From the NCBI GenBank assembly GCA_014084085.1, contig NPFB01000224.1:9201-34885 (forward strand): a stretch of 25,685 bases of DNA. The letters are read 5' to 3'. Made by a program: the position numbers and the translations under genes. Below are positions 1 to 8,993 of the stretch, one piece after another; positions within the stretch are counted from its first letter, which is position 1; every line of letters begins with the position of its first letter. Source of the DNA: Hondaea fermentalgiana (taxonomy: Eukaryota; Sar; Bigyra; Thraustochytrida; Thraustochytriidae). Below the pieces are notes generated by a model that had not been told where the DNA came from, searched no databases, and saw only the letters and a list, made by a program, of their open reading frames with translations.

Positions 1-371
1 AGCGCAGCTGCTGCTGCACGGGCGGCCAGCCCCCTCCGACGACCGCGGCGCCGGCCTGGAAGCGCGCGGGCGTCGCGCCGGGGCGAGTCGACTCGCCCCG
101 CCTCGCCTCGCCTCGATTTGGGCTGGAATTGCAATGCGAGAGCGTGCGAGAGAAAATGTAAAAGGAAAGAGGTAAAAGAAAGAAAGGAAGAAAAGGAAAA
201 GGAGAAAGGAGGAAGAAAGAAGGAAAAGAAAAGGAAAGAAGGACGAGGCGCGGCGGCGGCAGCCAGCAGAAGCAACAGGCCGAGCAAACCCGCAACCAGC
301 AAACCCAAATCAAGCCAACTCAGAAACACGCAAGCAGCAGCAGCAGCAGCAGCAAGAAGAAAAGAAGCAAG
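1..371. promoter_or_regulatory. Upstream region and 5' leader of glutamine synthetase gene
   Basis: No gene is visible here. The left part is GC-rich with CGCCT-type repeats around 95-115. From about 150 the coding strand becomes strongly purine-rich (AAGGAAAG/GAAGAAA runs). A CAG repeat at 334-353 ends 18 bases before the glutamine synthetase ATG. The open frame that starts at 118 is low-complexity Lys/Glu and is a by-product of the purine run. The purine-rich stretch is probably the transcribed 5' leader, but no TATA box was seen. Confidence 0.4.
334..353. repeat. (CAG)n microsatellite in the glutamine synthetase leader
   Basis: Six to seven perfect CAG units lie immediately 5' of the purine-rich AAGAAGAAAAGAAGCAAG sequence that leads into the ATG at 372. 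It is non-coding in the glutamine synthetase frame. Confidence 0.8.
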
Positions 372-1427
372 ATGCCCGACTACGTCCTCGCCGAGTACGT
401 CTGGATTGACGCCGATGGCGGCTACCGCTGCAAGACCCGTGTGATGCACGGCAAGAAGACCGTCAAGCTCGGCGACCTCCCCTCGTGGAACTACGATGGC
501 TCCTCGACCGGCCAGGCCCCCGGTGAGGACTCCGAGGTCATCCTCGAGCCCCAGGCTGTCTACGTCGACCCCTTCCGCGGCGGCAACAACGTGCTCGTCC
601 TCTGCGACACCTACACCCCCCAGGGCGAGCCCATCCCCACCAACACCCGCGCCCCCGCCAAGGCCATCTTCGACATGGACACCTCGCTCGTCCCCTGGTT
701 CGGCATTGAGCAGGAGTACACCCTCTTCAAGGACGGCACTCCCCTCGGCTGGCCCAAGTCCAAGGCGCGCGCCTTCGGCGGCCCCACCGTCCAGCTCGGC
801 TACCCCGGACCCCAGGGCCCGTACTACTGCGCTGCCGGCGCTGACGTCGCCTTCGGCCGCGAGATCGTCGAGGAGCACCTGGCCATGTGCCTCGAGGCCG
901 GCCTCAACGTCTCTGGCATCAACGCCGAGGTCATGCCCGGCCAGTGGGAGTACCAGGTCGGCCCCTGCGTCGGCATCGACTCCGGTGACCACCACCACAT
1001 GTCGCGCTACATCCTCAACCGCGTCTGCGAGAAGTACGGCGTCGTCGCCTCGCTCGACCCCAAGCCCGTCCCTGGCGACTGGAACGGTGCCGGCTGCCAC
1101 ACCAACTTCTCCACCAAGCCCATGCGCGAGGAGAAGGACGGCTACGAGAACTACATTGTCCCCGCCATCGAGCGCCTCGGCCAGAAGCACGCCGAGCACA
1201 TCGCCGCCTACGGTGAGGGCAACGAGCTCCGCCTTACCGGCGGCCACGAGACCGCCTCTATTGACGAGTTCTCCTGGGGTGTCGCCAACCGTGGCGCCTC
1301 GGTCCGCGTCGGCAACCAGACCAAGGAGGAGGGCCGCGGCTACCTCGAGGATCGCCGCCCGGCCTCCAACATGGACCCGTACCGCGTGACCTCTATGATC
1401 TTCCACACTACGTCGATCGATGTGTAA
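372..1427 (+). CDS. Glutamine synthetase, type II (GSII)
   Basis: Makes glutamine from glutamate, ammonia and ATP; this is the entry point of nitrogen into amino acids, probably in the cytosol. The protein has 351 residues, typical of eukaryotic GSII, with no N-terminal targeting extension. Visible motifs: the beta-grasp signature [11 protein letters not shown] (from residue 39), the metal-site segment FGIEQEYTL (about 112-120), [12 protein letters not shown] in the ATP/glutamate region, [12 protein letters not shown] (about 238-250), [14 protein letters not shown], and the C-terminal [10 protein letters not shown]. The start is the first ATG in frame, after AGCAAG (A at -3), and the product matches the family from its first residues. 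Codon use is extreme: almost every third base is C or G, stronger than in any neighbour, as expected for a highly expressed gene. It is followed by 1.3 kb without a gene and does not share a transcript with the transporter downstream. Family assignment is near certain. Confidence 0.98.
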   Translation: MPDYVLAEYVWIDADGGYRCKTRVMHGKKTVKLGDLPSWNYDGSSTGQAPGEDSEVILEPQAVYVDPFRGGNNVLVLCDTYTPQGEPIPTNTRAPAKAIFDMDTSLVPWFGIEQEYTLFKDGTPLGWPKSKARAFGGPTVQLGYPGPQGPYYCAAGADVAFGREIVEEHLAMCLEAGLNVSGINAEVMPGQWEYQVGPCVGIDSGDHHHMSRYILNRVCEKYGVVASLDPKPVPGDWNGAGCHTNFSTKPMREEKDGYENYIVPAIERLGQKHAEHIAAYGEGNELRLTGGHETASIDEFSWGVANRGASVRVGNQTKEEGRGYLEDRRPASNMDPYRVTSMIFHTTSIDV

Positions 1428-2736
1428 AACCTTCAATAATTTCCGTTTTCTGTGAACCACGATTAGATTTTTTTTGTCATGCATGCGCCTGCTCAACTTC
1501 TTCGAATTCGTTCAACTATGACGTTTTCACGGGAAAACCTGGAGCACTTGCAGAACAATCTGTTCCATCCTTGTGCGGCTTGGCTAAGTTTGGCTCGAGC
1601 ACATTCTCTTCCGCAGCCCTTTCTCATAGTTCATCGGCCACGTCGTACTCCAGCGTATAGATACGTTCATTTCTTATCAACGGCCGACCATCTTGGAATT
1701 CGAGCACATTTTCCTTTCTCTGCCACTCAACGCAACTTGCGCGAGATCTTCGGTGCTACCCACCTCTTCCTCCTATCGAGCAAGCATCCAAGCTAAGCCA
1801 AGACAAATCAAGACAAGTCAAGACAAATCCTCGCAGCCATCATTCTCATCTCACGAGCAAACTTCTGCTGCAAGTGCAACCGCAACCAACCATCATCGCC
1901 CATCTCAAACCGAACCTCCGAACGCTCATTCTCGCGCCAGTGCCAAGCTTAGTGATCTCGCGATCATCGCTTTCTGTCTACGCTTGCAGTTGCAGTTGCT
2001 GTGCTGCTCCGCCACGTGCCGTGCCGTGAGCCGGAGGGGGCCTCCGAGCCTGCCGTGAGCGAGGGGTGGCGCTTGCTTTCCTCTCCTCCAAACAAGTTCA
2101 TCAATTCTGTCCTCTCCGGGGTCTTCCGAGCTAGCTCGCCTTCTTCTTCAAGGCTGCGGCGCCACTGGCAGTGGCCGCTGCCGATCCTTGATCGATCCTT
2201 CGATCATTTACATCTCTCCAGGTCCAACTTGTGCCCGCGCCGCATCGCCTCCGGGGTTTCTTAGATCATGATTGGCTGGCCAGGCGTGGCCGCCTTTTGT
2301 GGTGGCGGGGTGCTGGATGGTTTAGTCCACTTTGGTTGGTCGCCAGTTCTACTGCCAGCTGACTGATCGACTGATCGACTGCCAGATCGACTGTTGTCTC
2401 CTACCTCTGCTGGCCTGCCTGGCTCTCTCTCCCTCCCTGTATGTATGTGTGGCTGGTTCTTGCGCAATGCGACATAGACCGAAGCGCCAGCGCCTCACGC
2501 CCGGTGAACGCCAACCAGCGGCGCGCCGCCAGATCCGAACACGCTCGCTGCCTGGTCCGCGACCGCGCGCGACCGCCCCACGCGCTGAACGAACACCGCG
2601 CACAGCAGCGCGACGCCGCCTCGCCTCGCGAGCGAGCGAGCAAAGGCGCATATCGACAGGAGTCGCGAGCGAGCGAGCAAGCAAGCGAGCAAGCGAGCTA
2701 GCGAGCTAGGTCGCTCGCACGCTCGTTCACGTGAAA
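1428..2736. other. Intergenic: 3' end of glutamine synthetase and upstream region of MATE gene
   Basis: About 1.3 kb with no convincing gene. The first ~100 bases are AT-richer (ATTAGATTTTTTTTGTC) and probably hold the glutamine synthetase 3' UTR. Short open frames on both strands give compositionally odd peptides without recognisable domains. Around 1796-1828 an imperfect CAAGACAAATCAAGACAAG repeat is visible. From about 2340 the sequence carries GACTGATC-type repeats, and from 2630 GCGA/AGCA tetranucleotides run up to the next start codon. Confidence 0.5.
2664..2710. repeat. Degenerate GCGA/AGCA tetranucleotide repeat in MATE 5' leader
   Basis: An array of GAGC/GAGCAAGC units with small substitutions ends 26 bases before the MATE ATG. 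It contains the AGCAA unit also seen in the leaders of other genes in this window. Confidence 0.7.
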
Positions 2737-4458
2737 ATGGCGCAGGTTGGCGTCCAGGACGACGACCGCCTTGACAGAGGCCTGCTCGCAGGGCACGCCG
2801 ACGACGCGGTGAACGGTATTGAGACCAACGCGGACGGCGAGGACAATGGCGTCGCCTCCAGGCCCGAGGACGTCGAGTTTTGGCATGAAATGAAGGAGCT
2901 CAGCGTGCTCTCTCTCCCCGTCGCGCTTTCCACCCTCTGCCGCCTCGTCATCATTAACACCGATACCGCCTTCCTCGGACATCTCGGCAAGAAGGAGCTC
3001 ACCGCCGCTAGCTTTGGAAACACCTGGAATCAGTTCCTCAGCAACATTGTCTTTGCACCCGGATATGCCCTCAACTCCCTCGGAAGCCAGGCCATTGGCG
3101 CCGGTAACCCCAAACTTGCTGGTGTGTGGCTCCAACTCGCCATCTTCATCACCACCATCATGTGCATCCCCGTTCTCGCAGGATACCTCCTCACCAAGCC
3201 CGTCGTCGCACTCATGGTCAACTCCGATGGCGTGCCCGAACTTGCCCAGGAGTTCAACAACGTCTCCATGCTCGTCCTCTGGCCCATGGTCATGTACATG
3301 ATCATCCGCCAGTACTTTCAGTCCATGCAAATCGTCACACCCGCCATGGTCGTCTCCGGCCTCACTGTCGGCGTCAACTATGCCATGAACTACGTCTTCG
3401 TGCCTCCTGACGGCCTCTTCCGCTGGGGTATCAAGGGAAGTCCTTTTGCCACCTTCCTTTCCATGCTCTTCCAGATCGGATGCTTTACCACCTACACTGT
3501 CGTCATTCGCGGCTACCACAAGCCCTACTGGGGCGGATGGTCCTGGGACTTCCTCGCAAAGTCCCGCGTCGCCCGCTTTTCCAAGATGGTCCTTCCCATG
3601 GCTGTCGGCATTGTCCTCGAAAACTCGGGCCTTCAAATGATTTCCTTCTCCACCGGTCGCATCGGTACCGAGGAGAACCGCGAATCTCTCATCGCCGGTA
3701 ACGCCATTCTCGCCAGTCTTTGGGGCGTCCTCTGGTCCCTCTATTGGGGCTGCGGTCTTGCGCTCCAAGTCCGCGTCGGCGCCTACCTCGGCCAAGGCAA
3801 CGTCTACGGCGCCAAGCTTGTTGCACGCATCTCCATTGTCCTCGTCGTCATCATTTGCTTCCTCGTCGGCCTCTTCACCTTTCTCTTTCGCGTTCAGATC
3901 GCAAAGCTCTTCTCCACCGAGCAAGAGGTCATCGACGTTGTCGATGGCGCCATGTATGCCCTCGTCATTGACTACTTTACGGCATGCATGGCTCTTTGTG
4001 CCGTCAACCTTCTCGAGGCCATGGCGCAGAACCGCATCCTTGCCTTTACCCTTTCCGCCGGCATGTGGTGTGTCCAGGTCCCCTGCGCACTTCTCTTTGC
4101 CTACAAGATCCCCTACTTCAAGGACCACCCTGTTCGCGGCATCTGGATGGGCCAGGTTTGCGGCGAGGTCTTCAAGCTTGTCATCCTCTGGACCTACATT
4201 GCTCGTCTTGACTGGGACCAAATGTGCAGGGAGGCAAAGGAGCGCTCAGAGGCCAACGAGACCACCGATGAGGCTGACGAGCAGCTCGAGCACCTTCTCG
4301 AGGAGGAGGATCCCGCCTTTGAGGAAGAGTCCCAGGCCATCCCCATCGCCCGCTCTCACCACCTCGACACCGCCGAGGCCATCGCCTCGTCCATGCAGGC
4401 GGGATCGCCGAGCCCCTTTATTGGCTCTCGCTCCCCCAAGTTTGTTCGCCAAATGTAA
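2737..4458 (+). CDS. MATE-family multidrug/metabolite efflux transporter
   Basis: A predicted membrane antiporter of 573 residues that would export organic cations or metabolites using a proton or sodium gradient. After a hydrophilic N-tail of about 50 residues comes the MATE core: SLPVALSTLCRLVIINTDTA in the first helix, GHLGKKELTAAS, then about twelve hydrophobic segments in two pseudo-repeats, including NYAMNYVFVPPDG and the second-half segment LPMAVGIVLENSG. An acidic, Ser-rich cytoplasmic tail of about 70 residues follows (EQLEHLLEEEDP near its start). The start is the ATG in GTGAAAATGG, with A at -3 and G at +4; the frame is open two codons further upstream but only from a GTG. Substrate and membrane (plasma, vacuolar) cannot be read from sequence. 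It is single-exon and transcribed in the same direction as its neighbours, with separate flanking regions of 0.7-1.3 kb. Confidence 0.95.
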   Translation: MAQVGVQDDDRLDRGLLAGHADDAVNGIETNADGEDNGVASRPEDVEFWHEMKELSVLSLPVALSTLCRLVIINTDTAFLGHLGKKELTAASFGNTWNQFLSNIVFAPGYALNSLGSQAIGAGNPKLAGVWLQLAIFITTIMCIPVLAGYLLTKPVVALMVNSDGVPELAQEFNNVSMLVLWPMVMYMIIRQYFQSMQIVTPAMVVSGLTVGVNYAMNYVFVPPDGLFRWGIKGSPFATFLSMLFQIGCFTTYTVVIRGYHKPYWGGWSWDFLAKSRVARFSKMVLPMAVGIVLENSGLQMISFSTGRIGTEENRESLIAGNAILASLWGVLWSLYWGCGLALQVRVGAYLGQGNVYGAKLVARISIVLVVIICFLVGLFTFLFRVQIAKLFSTEQEVIDVVDGAMYALVIDYFTACMALCAVNLLEAMAQNRILAFTLSAGMWCVQVPCALLFAYKIPYFKDHPVRGIWMGQVCGEVFKLVILWTYIARLDWDQMCREAKERSEANETTDEADEQLEHLLEEEDPAFEEESQAIPIARSHHLDTAEAIASSMQAGSPSPFIGSRSPKFVRQM

Positions 4459-5168
4459 ACTGGCACGGCAACTGTTGCCTATCCGTCCTGTGAATGCCTT
4501 TCTTCTTTTTTCTTTCTCACCCACGCTTTTGCCTTGCTTTTAGGCACAGACAAGAAAAAATGCATCATTACCATCATTCTTTAATCGTCCCGTGCCTTTG
4601 CGCCCGTTCGCGATTATGTCTGTCCTTTTGATCCGTCTCTCGACGGGAGGCAAAGAAGCGAAGAAGAAAGAGCACGTCCGCGCATGCGCACTCATTGCTA
4701 GTCCTCGTCACGAGAATAATCGTCGTATCATGTATAGCAAGCCAAGCTAACATCAGTCGCCTTGCCCAAACTGATCTTCTTCTTTGCAATCAACTAATCC
4801 TCCATGACCTTGCCCTGCCCCAACACCCTTGGTTCGCTTCGTCATCGATTCTCAACCCTCTTGCCAAAAAAAATACCAGCCTTGTCAACGACGATCCCAA
4901 CTCGCATTTTTCGTGCACGATACCTCACAACGGCCATATTGAGCGCGTATGTGCGCCATACTTGATGTCAGATCATCACCTACTTTTCGACCCAAAACAG
5001 TAGCAAGCAGCAGCAAGAGAGAGCGCCACACGCGGACGGGCGGGCGGGCGGACGGACAGACGGACAAACGCACGTGTTGATTGCCGCGCTTCTGCCTGGG
5101 GGAGCGGGGGCTCTCCTCTTCGTGTGCGAGCGAATCGTTCTCCTCCCGGCCAAAAGAGACATCATAAC
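4459..5168. other. Intergenic between MATE gene and three-module protein gene
   Basis: About 700 bases without a supportable gene. The first part is T-rich and probably the MATE 3' UTR (TTCTTCTTTTTTCTTTC near 4500). The middle is AT-richer than the coding DNA. Just before the next gene lies a GGGC/GGAC/GGACA repeat. Small open frames on both strands show no domain or composition suggesting a protein. Confidence 0.5.
5034..5068. repeat. GGGC/GGAC tetranucleotide repeat upstream of three-module gene
   Basis: A run of four-base units drifts from GGGC to GGAC to GACA, ending about 100 bases before the ATG at 5169. Confidence 0.7.
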
Positions 5169-8018
5169 ATGGAAACCAAGCCGATGACGCGCTCCTTGGT
5201 CCTTGACACATTACAAGGAGACAAGAATTCCTCGCGCGTAGACAGTGCAGCTATGTGCTCGATCGCGAGTCGCGACGGCTCCAACGCCGTCGCGGTGTCA
5301 AGTTCACAGGCAAAACAACTCAGGAGCATCTTCACAAAGTATTGCAATTATGGCGCCCCGCAGCAGGTAAAGCGGCCTGAGCGCTTGACGGGACCAAAGT
5401 TTGAGCGTCTGCTGCGTGATACAAATCTCTTTCCAATGCTATCAGAGCAGCAACGCCACCTTTTTCGAGCCCTTTACCTCGATGACATGGACATGCAAAT
5501 GGACTTTTCGGACTTCCTCCGTGCTCTTGGCCATATTTCAGCCTCGAGCCTTGCCAGTCAGCCCAGAAAATCTTCGAGACCTGCTTTTTCTCCTTCAGCG
5601 CCGTCGCCTCGATCATTTTCAAGAGCGGTGCATCGTCTTCTTGAAGAACACTTGAATGTATGCAACCAAATTGAGGAAAGCACCGCTTCCGTTGACCCTC
5701 TTCACAGTGAAAATTCTCCAAGCAAGGTGTTTGACCATGACGAGAGCAACTCGCCGCAAGATATCAACTCGCCAATCGCGCCAGCTGAAGATGGATCTGC
5801 AAACGCCGACCATTTCTCTTCAGAGTGCAGCAACACCGAAGATCAGCCTCACGAGGAGCACCAAAAGAGTGTCGCCCATCTCACTGAGAGTTCTGCTCTT
5901 GATTCCCATCGAGTCGACGAAGCACCTCTCTCGATGCACAGCGTGGGTACTTTTGAGAGCGGTCACGGTCTTTTGGTTTCACCGTGCAGCCGCGACGCAG
6001 ATTTTGAGGAAGCCGACTCTGAATCGACTACCAGTACGCAAGCCTTTACGCTCGCTTCGGACGCCTTTCCTCTCGACCCTGCTTCTGCCATCTTGCGCAA
6101 ACCTGTCGGTCCCGAGCTTGTACAGATCGGTGCGGCAGAGGTTGAGCTGTTACACAACATATTCGAGCAGTATGCCCCGCATTGGTGTTCTGGTGCAGGC
6201 AAAGATTTTTTGGCACGGCGATGCTTGCGCTCGCGTCCTTTACACGCGACTTCGCCAAAACGCTCTTCGCTCAAACGTCCTCGCTTCATCTGGACAACGT
6301 CCATGTGCTTTGGTGGCTTTGCCAGCTTTGCCCAAGACTATCAAATCGCAAGTGCAGACAACAAGGATCTTAAAGCAGCCTTTTTGGCAACGCTTGGCAT
6401 TCAACAACGTCAGCTTTGGCATCGCGCTCTTTCCTTTCATGACTTTGTTCGTGCAGCAGCTGGGCTCGTGACCCTCCAGGCCAAGCGAAAATCTTCCGAA
6501 ACGAACGCTTTTACAACTTTTGAAAAGTCCATGCAACAACTCATTCAGACGTGCCAATCATGTTTCATACCGCAGTGTACGCTTGGGATGAGCAACCAAG
6601 AAGGAGAAGAAGACTGTGCTTCTTGCGCAGATCCTTATGCAATTGTCCGCGTCATTCCTCACACGCTGCCCAGCGTTTGCCGTCAAGATCCCGCCTCACA
6701 CCGTCTTCTCGAAGACGCTCGCACCTCCCTTCAAGCCATATTCAATCACTACTGCGAACATAAATCCGTCACCAAGACGAGCTTGGAGCCATGTCGAGGA
6801 GCTCGTTGCGCGGGTCCTCAGCCGTTACTGCCTGAGACTGCCTTTATGGCGTTTTGCAAAGACTTTGAACTCTCACCACGCTTTCTTAGCGAAGTCCAGC
6901 TCACTTCGCTTTTTCAAATTCAGGCGCGAAGAATGTTAGATTCACGTCGTGAGGGAGGGGTGCGCATCGCCATTGGCACCACCAGCGATTCAGACCCTCT
7001 CGAAGCAAAGCGAATTTCTTTCCCTGCATTTGTAGCTGTGCTCGCTCATGCAGCCATCAAGGCGCTCTCGAGGTACCCGTACGAGCGCCTCGCCTCCACA
7101 CCGCATGAAAAGATCGCGCTTCTCTTCAAGCGTATGCAGGTCTCTCAAGCCTTTGCAGACATTCTCGGTCCCACTGCTGCTCTGCAGCCGAATCTTTACA
7201 CCCGAAAGGAATCCGCCGCAAACGCTGTTTCTGCACATGAATGCGACCATTTGCGCCTCCGACGAAAAGCAAGCAGACCCGCTTCGCTCTTGTCTAACGC
7301 CTCGACCTCTTCGTCCTCTTCGTCCTCTTCGACCTCCTCCATCTCGACCGTGGTTTCTCCTGGCGCCTTGGCAGTCCCCTCGCAGCTCTGCGCAATACCG
7401 CCTCAGCACGTCCCGCCGGGACTCGCTACGTCGGCCTCGTCCTCGTCCTCGTCCTCGTCCTCGACCTCGTCTGCGGCCTCCGGAACGTCCACGTCGTCCT
7501 CGTCGCGGCCGTCTCTGACGACGACATCGGCATCGGCGGCGCCTTCAGGGCTCGCAAGCTCGTCGACCTTTTCTGTCCTGGCGAGCCTTTCCGAGGCGTC
7601 CGAGGCCGTTGAGCGCCAAGCCGAGCGTCGCAGAAAGCTGCAGCGCGACTACGACCGCGCCCTGCGCCGGAAACAAGCGCGTCGAAGGGCGGCGGCACTT
7701 CACGAACACCCCCGTCGCGACCAGCAGCAGCAGCAGCAGCAGCGACACCAACTTCGCGCTGGTGGCCTTGGCCCAGGCGGCGTGGCAGCAAGCACTCGCA
7801 GAGCAAGGCCTGTGACGTACGCGTCTACGGCCTCCACGACTGCTGCGCGCAGACCGAAACCGGAGCCCATACGCTCGCTTTTCGCGCCCAGGACGCGAGA
7901 CGCGCCTCGTCGCCCAGTCCACGCCCCGGCGACCAAGACCGCAGCGGATATTCGCCTTGCCGTCCACGAGCTTGACAAGCTCACTCTCGAGGAGAAGATT
8001 GACCTTGCCTTGCGTTGA
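5169..8018 (+). CDS. Unrecognised 949-residue protein with three EF-hand/p25-alpha-like modules and a C-terminal coiled coil
   Basis: I do not recognise this as a named protein. Three diverged copies of one module are visible at about residues 47-130, 320-437 and 514-640. Each has a first helix of the form L-x-x-I-F-x-x-Y (LRSIFTKYC, LLHNIFEQY, LQAIFNHYC), a second element F-x-x-x-x-x-D (FERLLRDTNL, FASFAQDYQI, FMAFCKDFEL), and a last helix M/S-F-x-D/A-F (MDFSDFLRAL, LSFHDFVRAA, ISFPAFVAVL). The layout recalls the p25-alpha/TPPP fold and degenerate EF-hands, with no calcium loop obvious. Serine-rich linkers, two poly-Ser tracts (about 711-727 and 754-770), a basic/acidic helix (about 807-844) likely to be a coiled coil, and seven glutamines (852-858) follow. 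The start is the ATG in CATAACATGG; an earlier GTG in frame is unlikely to be used. A cytoskeletal or flagellar role is an inference from the p25-like pattern only. The stop is 58 bases before PSMD9. Confidence 0.8.
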   Translation: METKPMTRSLVLDTLQGDKNSSRVDSAAMCSIASRDGSNAVAVSSSQAKQLRSIFTKYCNYGAPQQVKRPERLTGPKFERLLRDTNLFPMLSEQQRHLFRALYLDDMDMQMDFSDFLRALGHISASSLASQPRKSSRPAFSPSAPSPRSFSRAVHRLLEEHLNVCNQIEESTASVDPLHSENSPSKVFDHDESNSPQDINSPIAPAEDGSANADHFSSECSNTEDQPHEEHQKSVAHLTESSALDSHRVDEAPLSMHSVGTFESGHGLLVSPCSRDADFEEADSESTTSTQAFTLASDAFPLDPASAILRKPVGPELVQIGAAEVELLHNIFEQYAPHWCSGAGKDFLARRCLRSRPLHATSPKRSSLKRPRFIWTTSMCFGGFASFAQDYQIASADNKDLKAAFLATLGIQQRQLWHRALSFHDFVRAAAGLVTLQAKRKSSETNAFTTFEKSMQQLIQTCQSCFIPQCTLGMSNQEGEEDCASCADPYAIVRVIPHTLPSVCRQDPASHRLLEDARTSLQAIFNHYCEHKSVTKTSLEPCRGARCAGPQPLLPETAFMAFCKDFELSPRFLSEVQLTSLFQIQARRMLDSRREGGVRIAIGTTSDSDPLEAKRISFPAFVAVLAHAAIKALSRYPYERLASTPHEKIALLFKRMQVSQAFADILGPTAALQPNLYTRKESAANAVSAHECDHLRLRRKASRPASLLSNASTSSSSSSSSTSSISTVVSPGALAVPSQLCAIPPQHVPPGLATSASSSSSSSSSTSSAASGTSTSSSSRPSLTTTSASAAPSGLASSSTFSVLASLSEASEAVERQAERRRKLQRDYDRALRRKQARRRAAALHEHPRRDQQQQQQQRHQLRAGGLGPGGVAASTRRARPVTYASTASTTAARRPKPEPIRSLFAPRTRDAPRRPVHAPATKTAADIRLAVHELDKLTLEEKIDLALR
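7298..7505. repeat. Coding TCG/TCC repeats (two poly-serine tracts)
   Basis: Two clusters of TCGTCC/TCGTCCTCT units, near 7298-7350 and 7431-7505, encode runs of serine with occasional threonine or alanine inside the three-module protein. They probably mark a disordered linker. Replication slippage here would change protein length without breaking the frame. Confidence 0.75.
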
Positions 8019-8076
8019 GCGCTTCGTTCATCGTGGTCATCCCTCCCCAAGAAGAAAAAAGGAGGACAAGAACAAC

Positions 8077-8796
8077 ATGAGTTTTGACACGCTTCGCAAT
8101 GAGCTCCTCGAGCTGCAAGAGCAAAAGAAGCGCAATGAGGATGAAGCCATGGCTCTTCTCGACGAACTCAACTCCCCGGGCGCCGATGGCTCTCCTCCCG
8201 TCGGCCTGACAGGAAACCTCGTCGACGAGGAGGGTTTTCCCCGCGCGGACATTGACATTCCAAGAATTCGCAAGCACAGAAACCGTCTCGCAATCCTCAA
8301 GACGGATCGCAAAACCCTCGAAGCTCAAATCGAGGACAAGCTTCATGCCTTGCACGAGGCTCAACGCAATGCTCCAGACGACGACGACGACAACGATGAT
8401 AAGAATGGAGACCACCAAGCTGGCCGTAATCAGGCTCGCAATGGCGACGCTCTGGTCGAGCCTGCTCAGGCCATGCGTCTCGCGCAGGGTACGCAAGGCG
8501 AGGGTGACGACCTTGTTCCCTTGGCGCTTGTCAATGAGGTCTTTGCAGGATCTCCCGCTGAGCAAGCTGGCCTTGAGGAGGGTGATCGCATCGTTCAATT
8601 CGGAAGTGTTTCGTACTTGGCTGGAAGCCCTGACCCGCGCCCAGACCTTAGTGCATTTGCTGCCGAGGCAAGTAGTCATTTTGAGCAACCTATTGCGGTG
8701 CGCGTCTTCCGAGGAGATGCCACCGTTCCCCTCGAGCTCGTGCCTCGTCGCTGGGAAGGCCATGGCGTGCTGGGCTGCCACATCGTTCCATTGTGA
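8077..8796 (+). CDS. PSMD9: 26S proteasome assembly chaperone PSMD9/Nas2 (PDZ protein)
   Basis: An assembly chaperone that in yeast and animals binds the ATPase Rpt5 during building of the proteasome base and leaves before the 26S particle is complete. The protein has 239 residues, close to the usual size. The N-terminal half is helical and charged (LRNELLELQEQKKRNEDEA) and contains the family-typical segment LVDEEGFPRADIDIPRIRKHR (as two blocks joined around residue 50-70), then LKTDRKTLEAQIE. An acidic Asp-rich linker (about 105-115) leads to a PDZ domain from about residue 143 (LVNEVFAGSPAEQAGLEEGD, then IVQFGSV). The C-terminal half ends HIVPL. The start is the ATG after AACAAC; an open frame extends 40 codons upstream but overlaps the previous gene's end and has no family similarity. 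Only 58 bases separate it from the upstream stop codon, so its promoter must lie in the preceding gene or the two share a transcript. Confidence 0.93.
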   Translation: MSFDTLRNELLELQEQKKRNEDEAMALLDELNSPGADGSPPVGLTGNLVDEEGFPRADIDIPRIRKHRNRLAILKTDRKTLEAQIEDKLHALHEAQRNAPDDDDDNDDKNGDHQAGRNQARNGDALVEPAQAMRLAQGTQGEGDDLVPLALVNEVFAGSPAEQAGLEEGDRIVQFGSVSYLAGSPDPRPDLSAFAAEASSHFEQPIAVRVFRGDATVPLELVPRRWEGHGVLGCHIVPL

Positions 8797-8993
8797 GTAT
8801 TTTTGCTAGCAGTCATACAAGCCATCGTATCACGCATGCCCATGATATACATTACAAGTAAAAACAAGGTCTTGTGCTTCTTATTCTTTTTTGTTTCGAA
8901 AAGCAATAAAAGGCCTTCCCGATCCGACCAATTGCTTTCAACACAGAAATAAAATTCATCAATCACAGAGCAGGCCTACACGAGGTTACAACG

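Noticed and set aside
2698..4221. A 507-codon open frame antisense to the MATE gene
   Set aside because: It mirrors the real gene's codon bias (C/G at third positions removes stops on the opposite strand). The peptide is Asp/Glu/Gly/His-rich without a domain, while the forward strand is a clear MATE protein.
6182..6373. Possible compensated frameshift in module 2 of the three-module protein: a second frame gives a module-like FTRDF helix after a T6 run
   Set aside because: The main frame already supplies the matching element a little later (FASFAQDYQI) and reads on without a stop into a good last helix, so the alternative frame is more likely chance. Reads over the T run at 6207-6212 would settle it.
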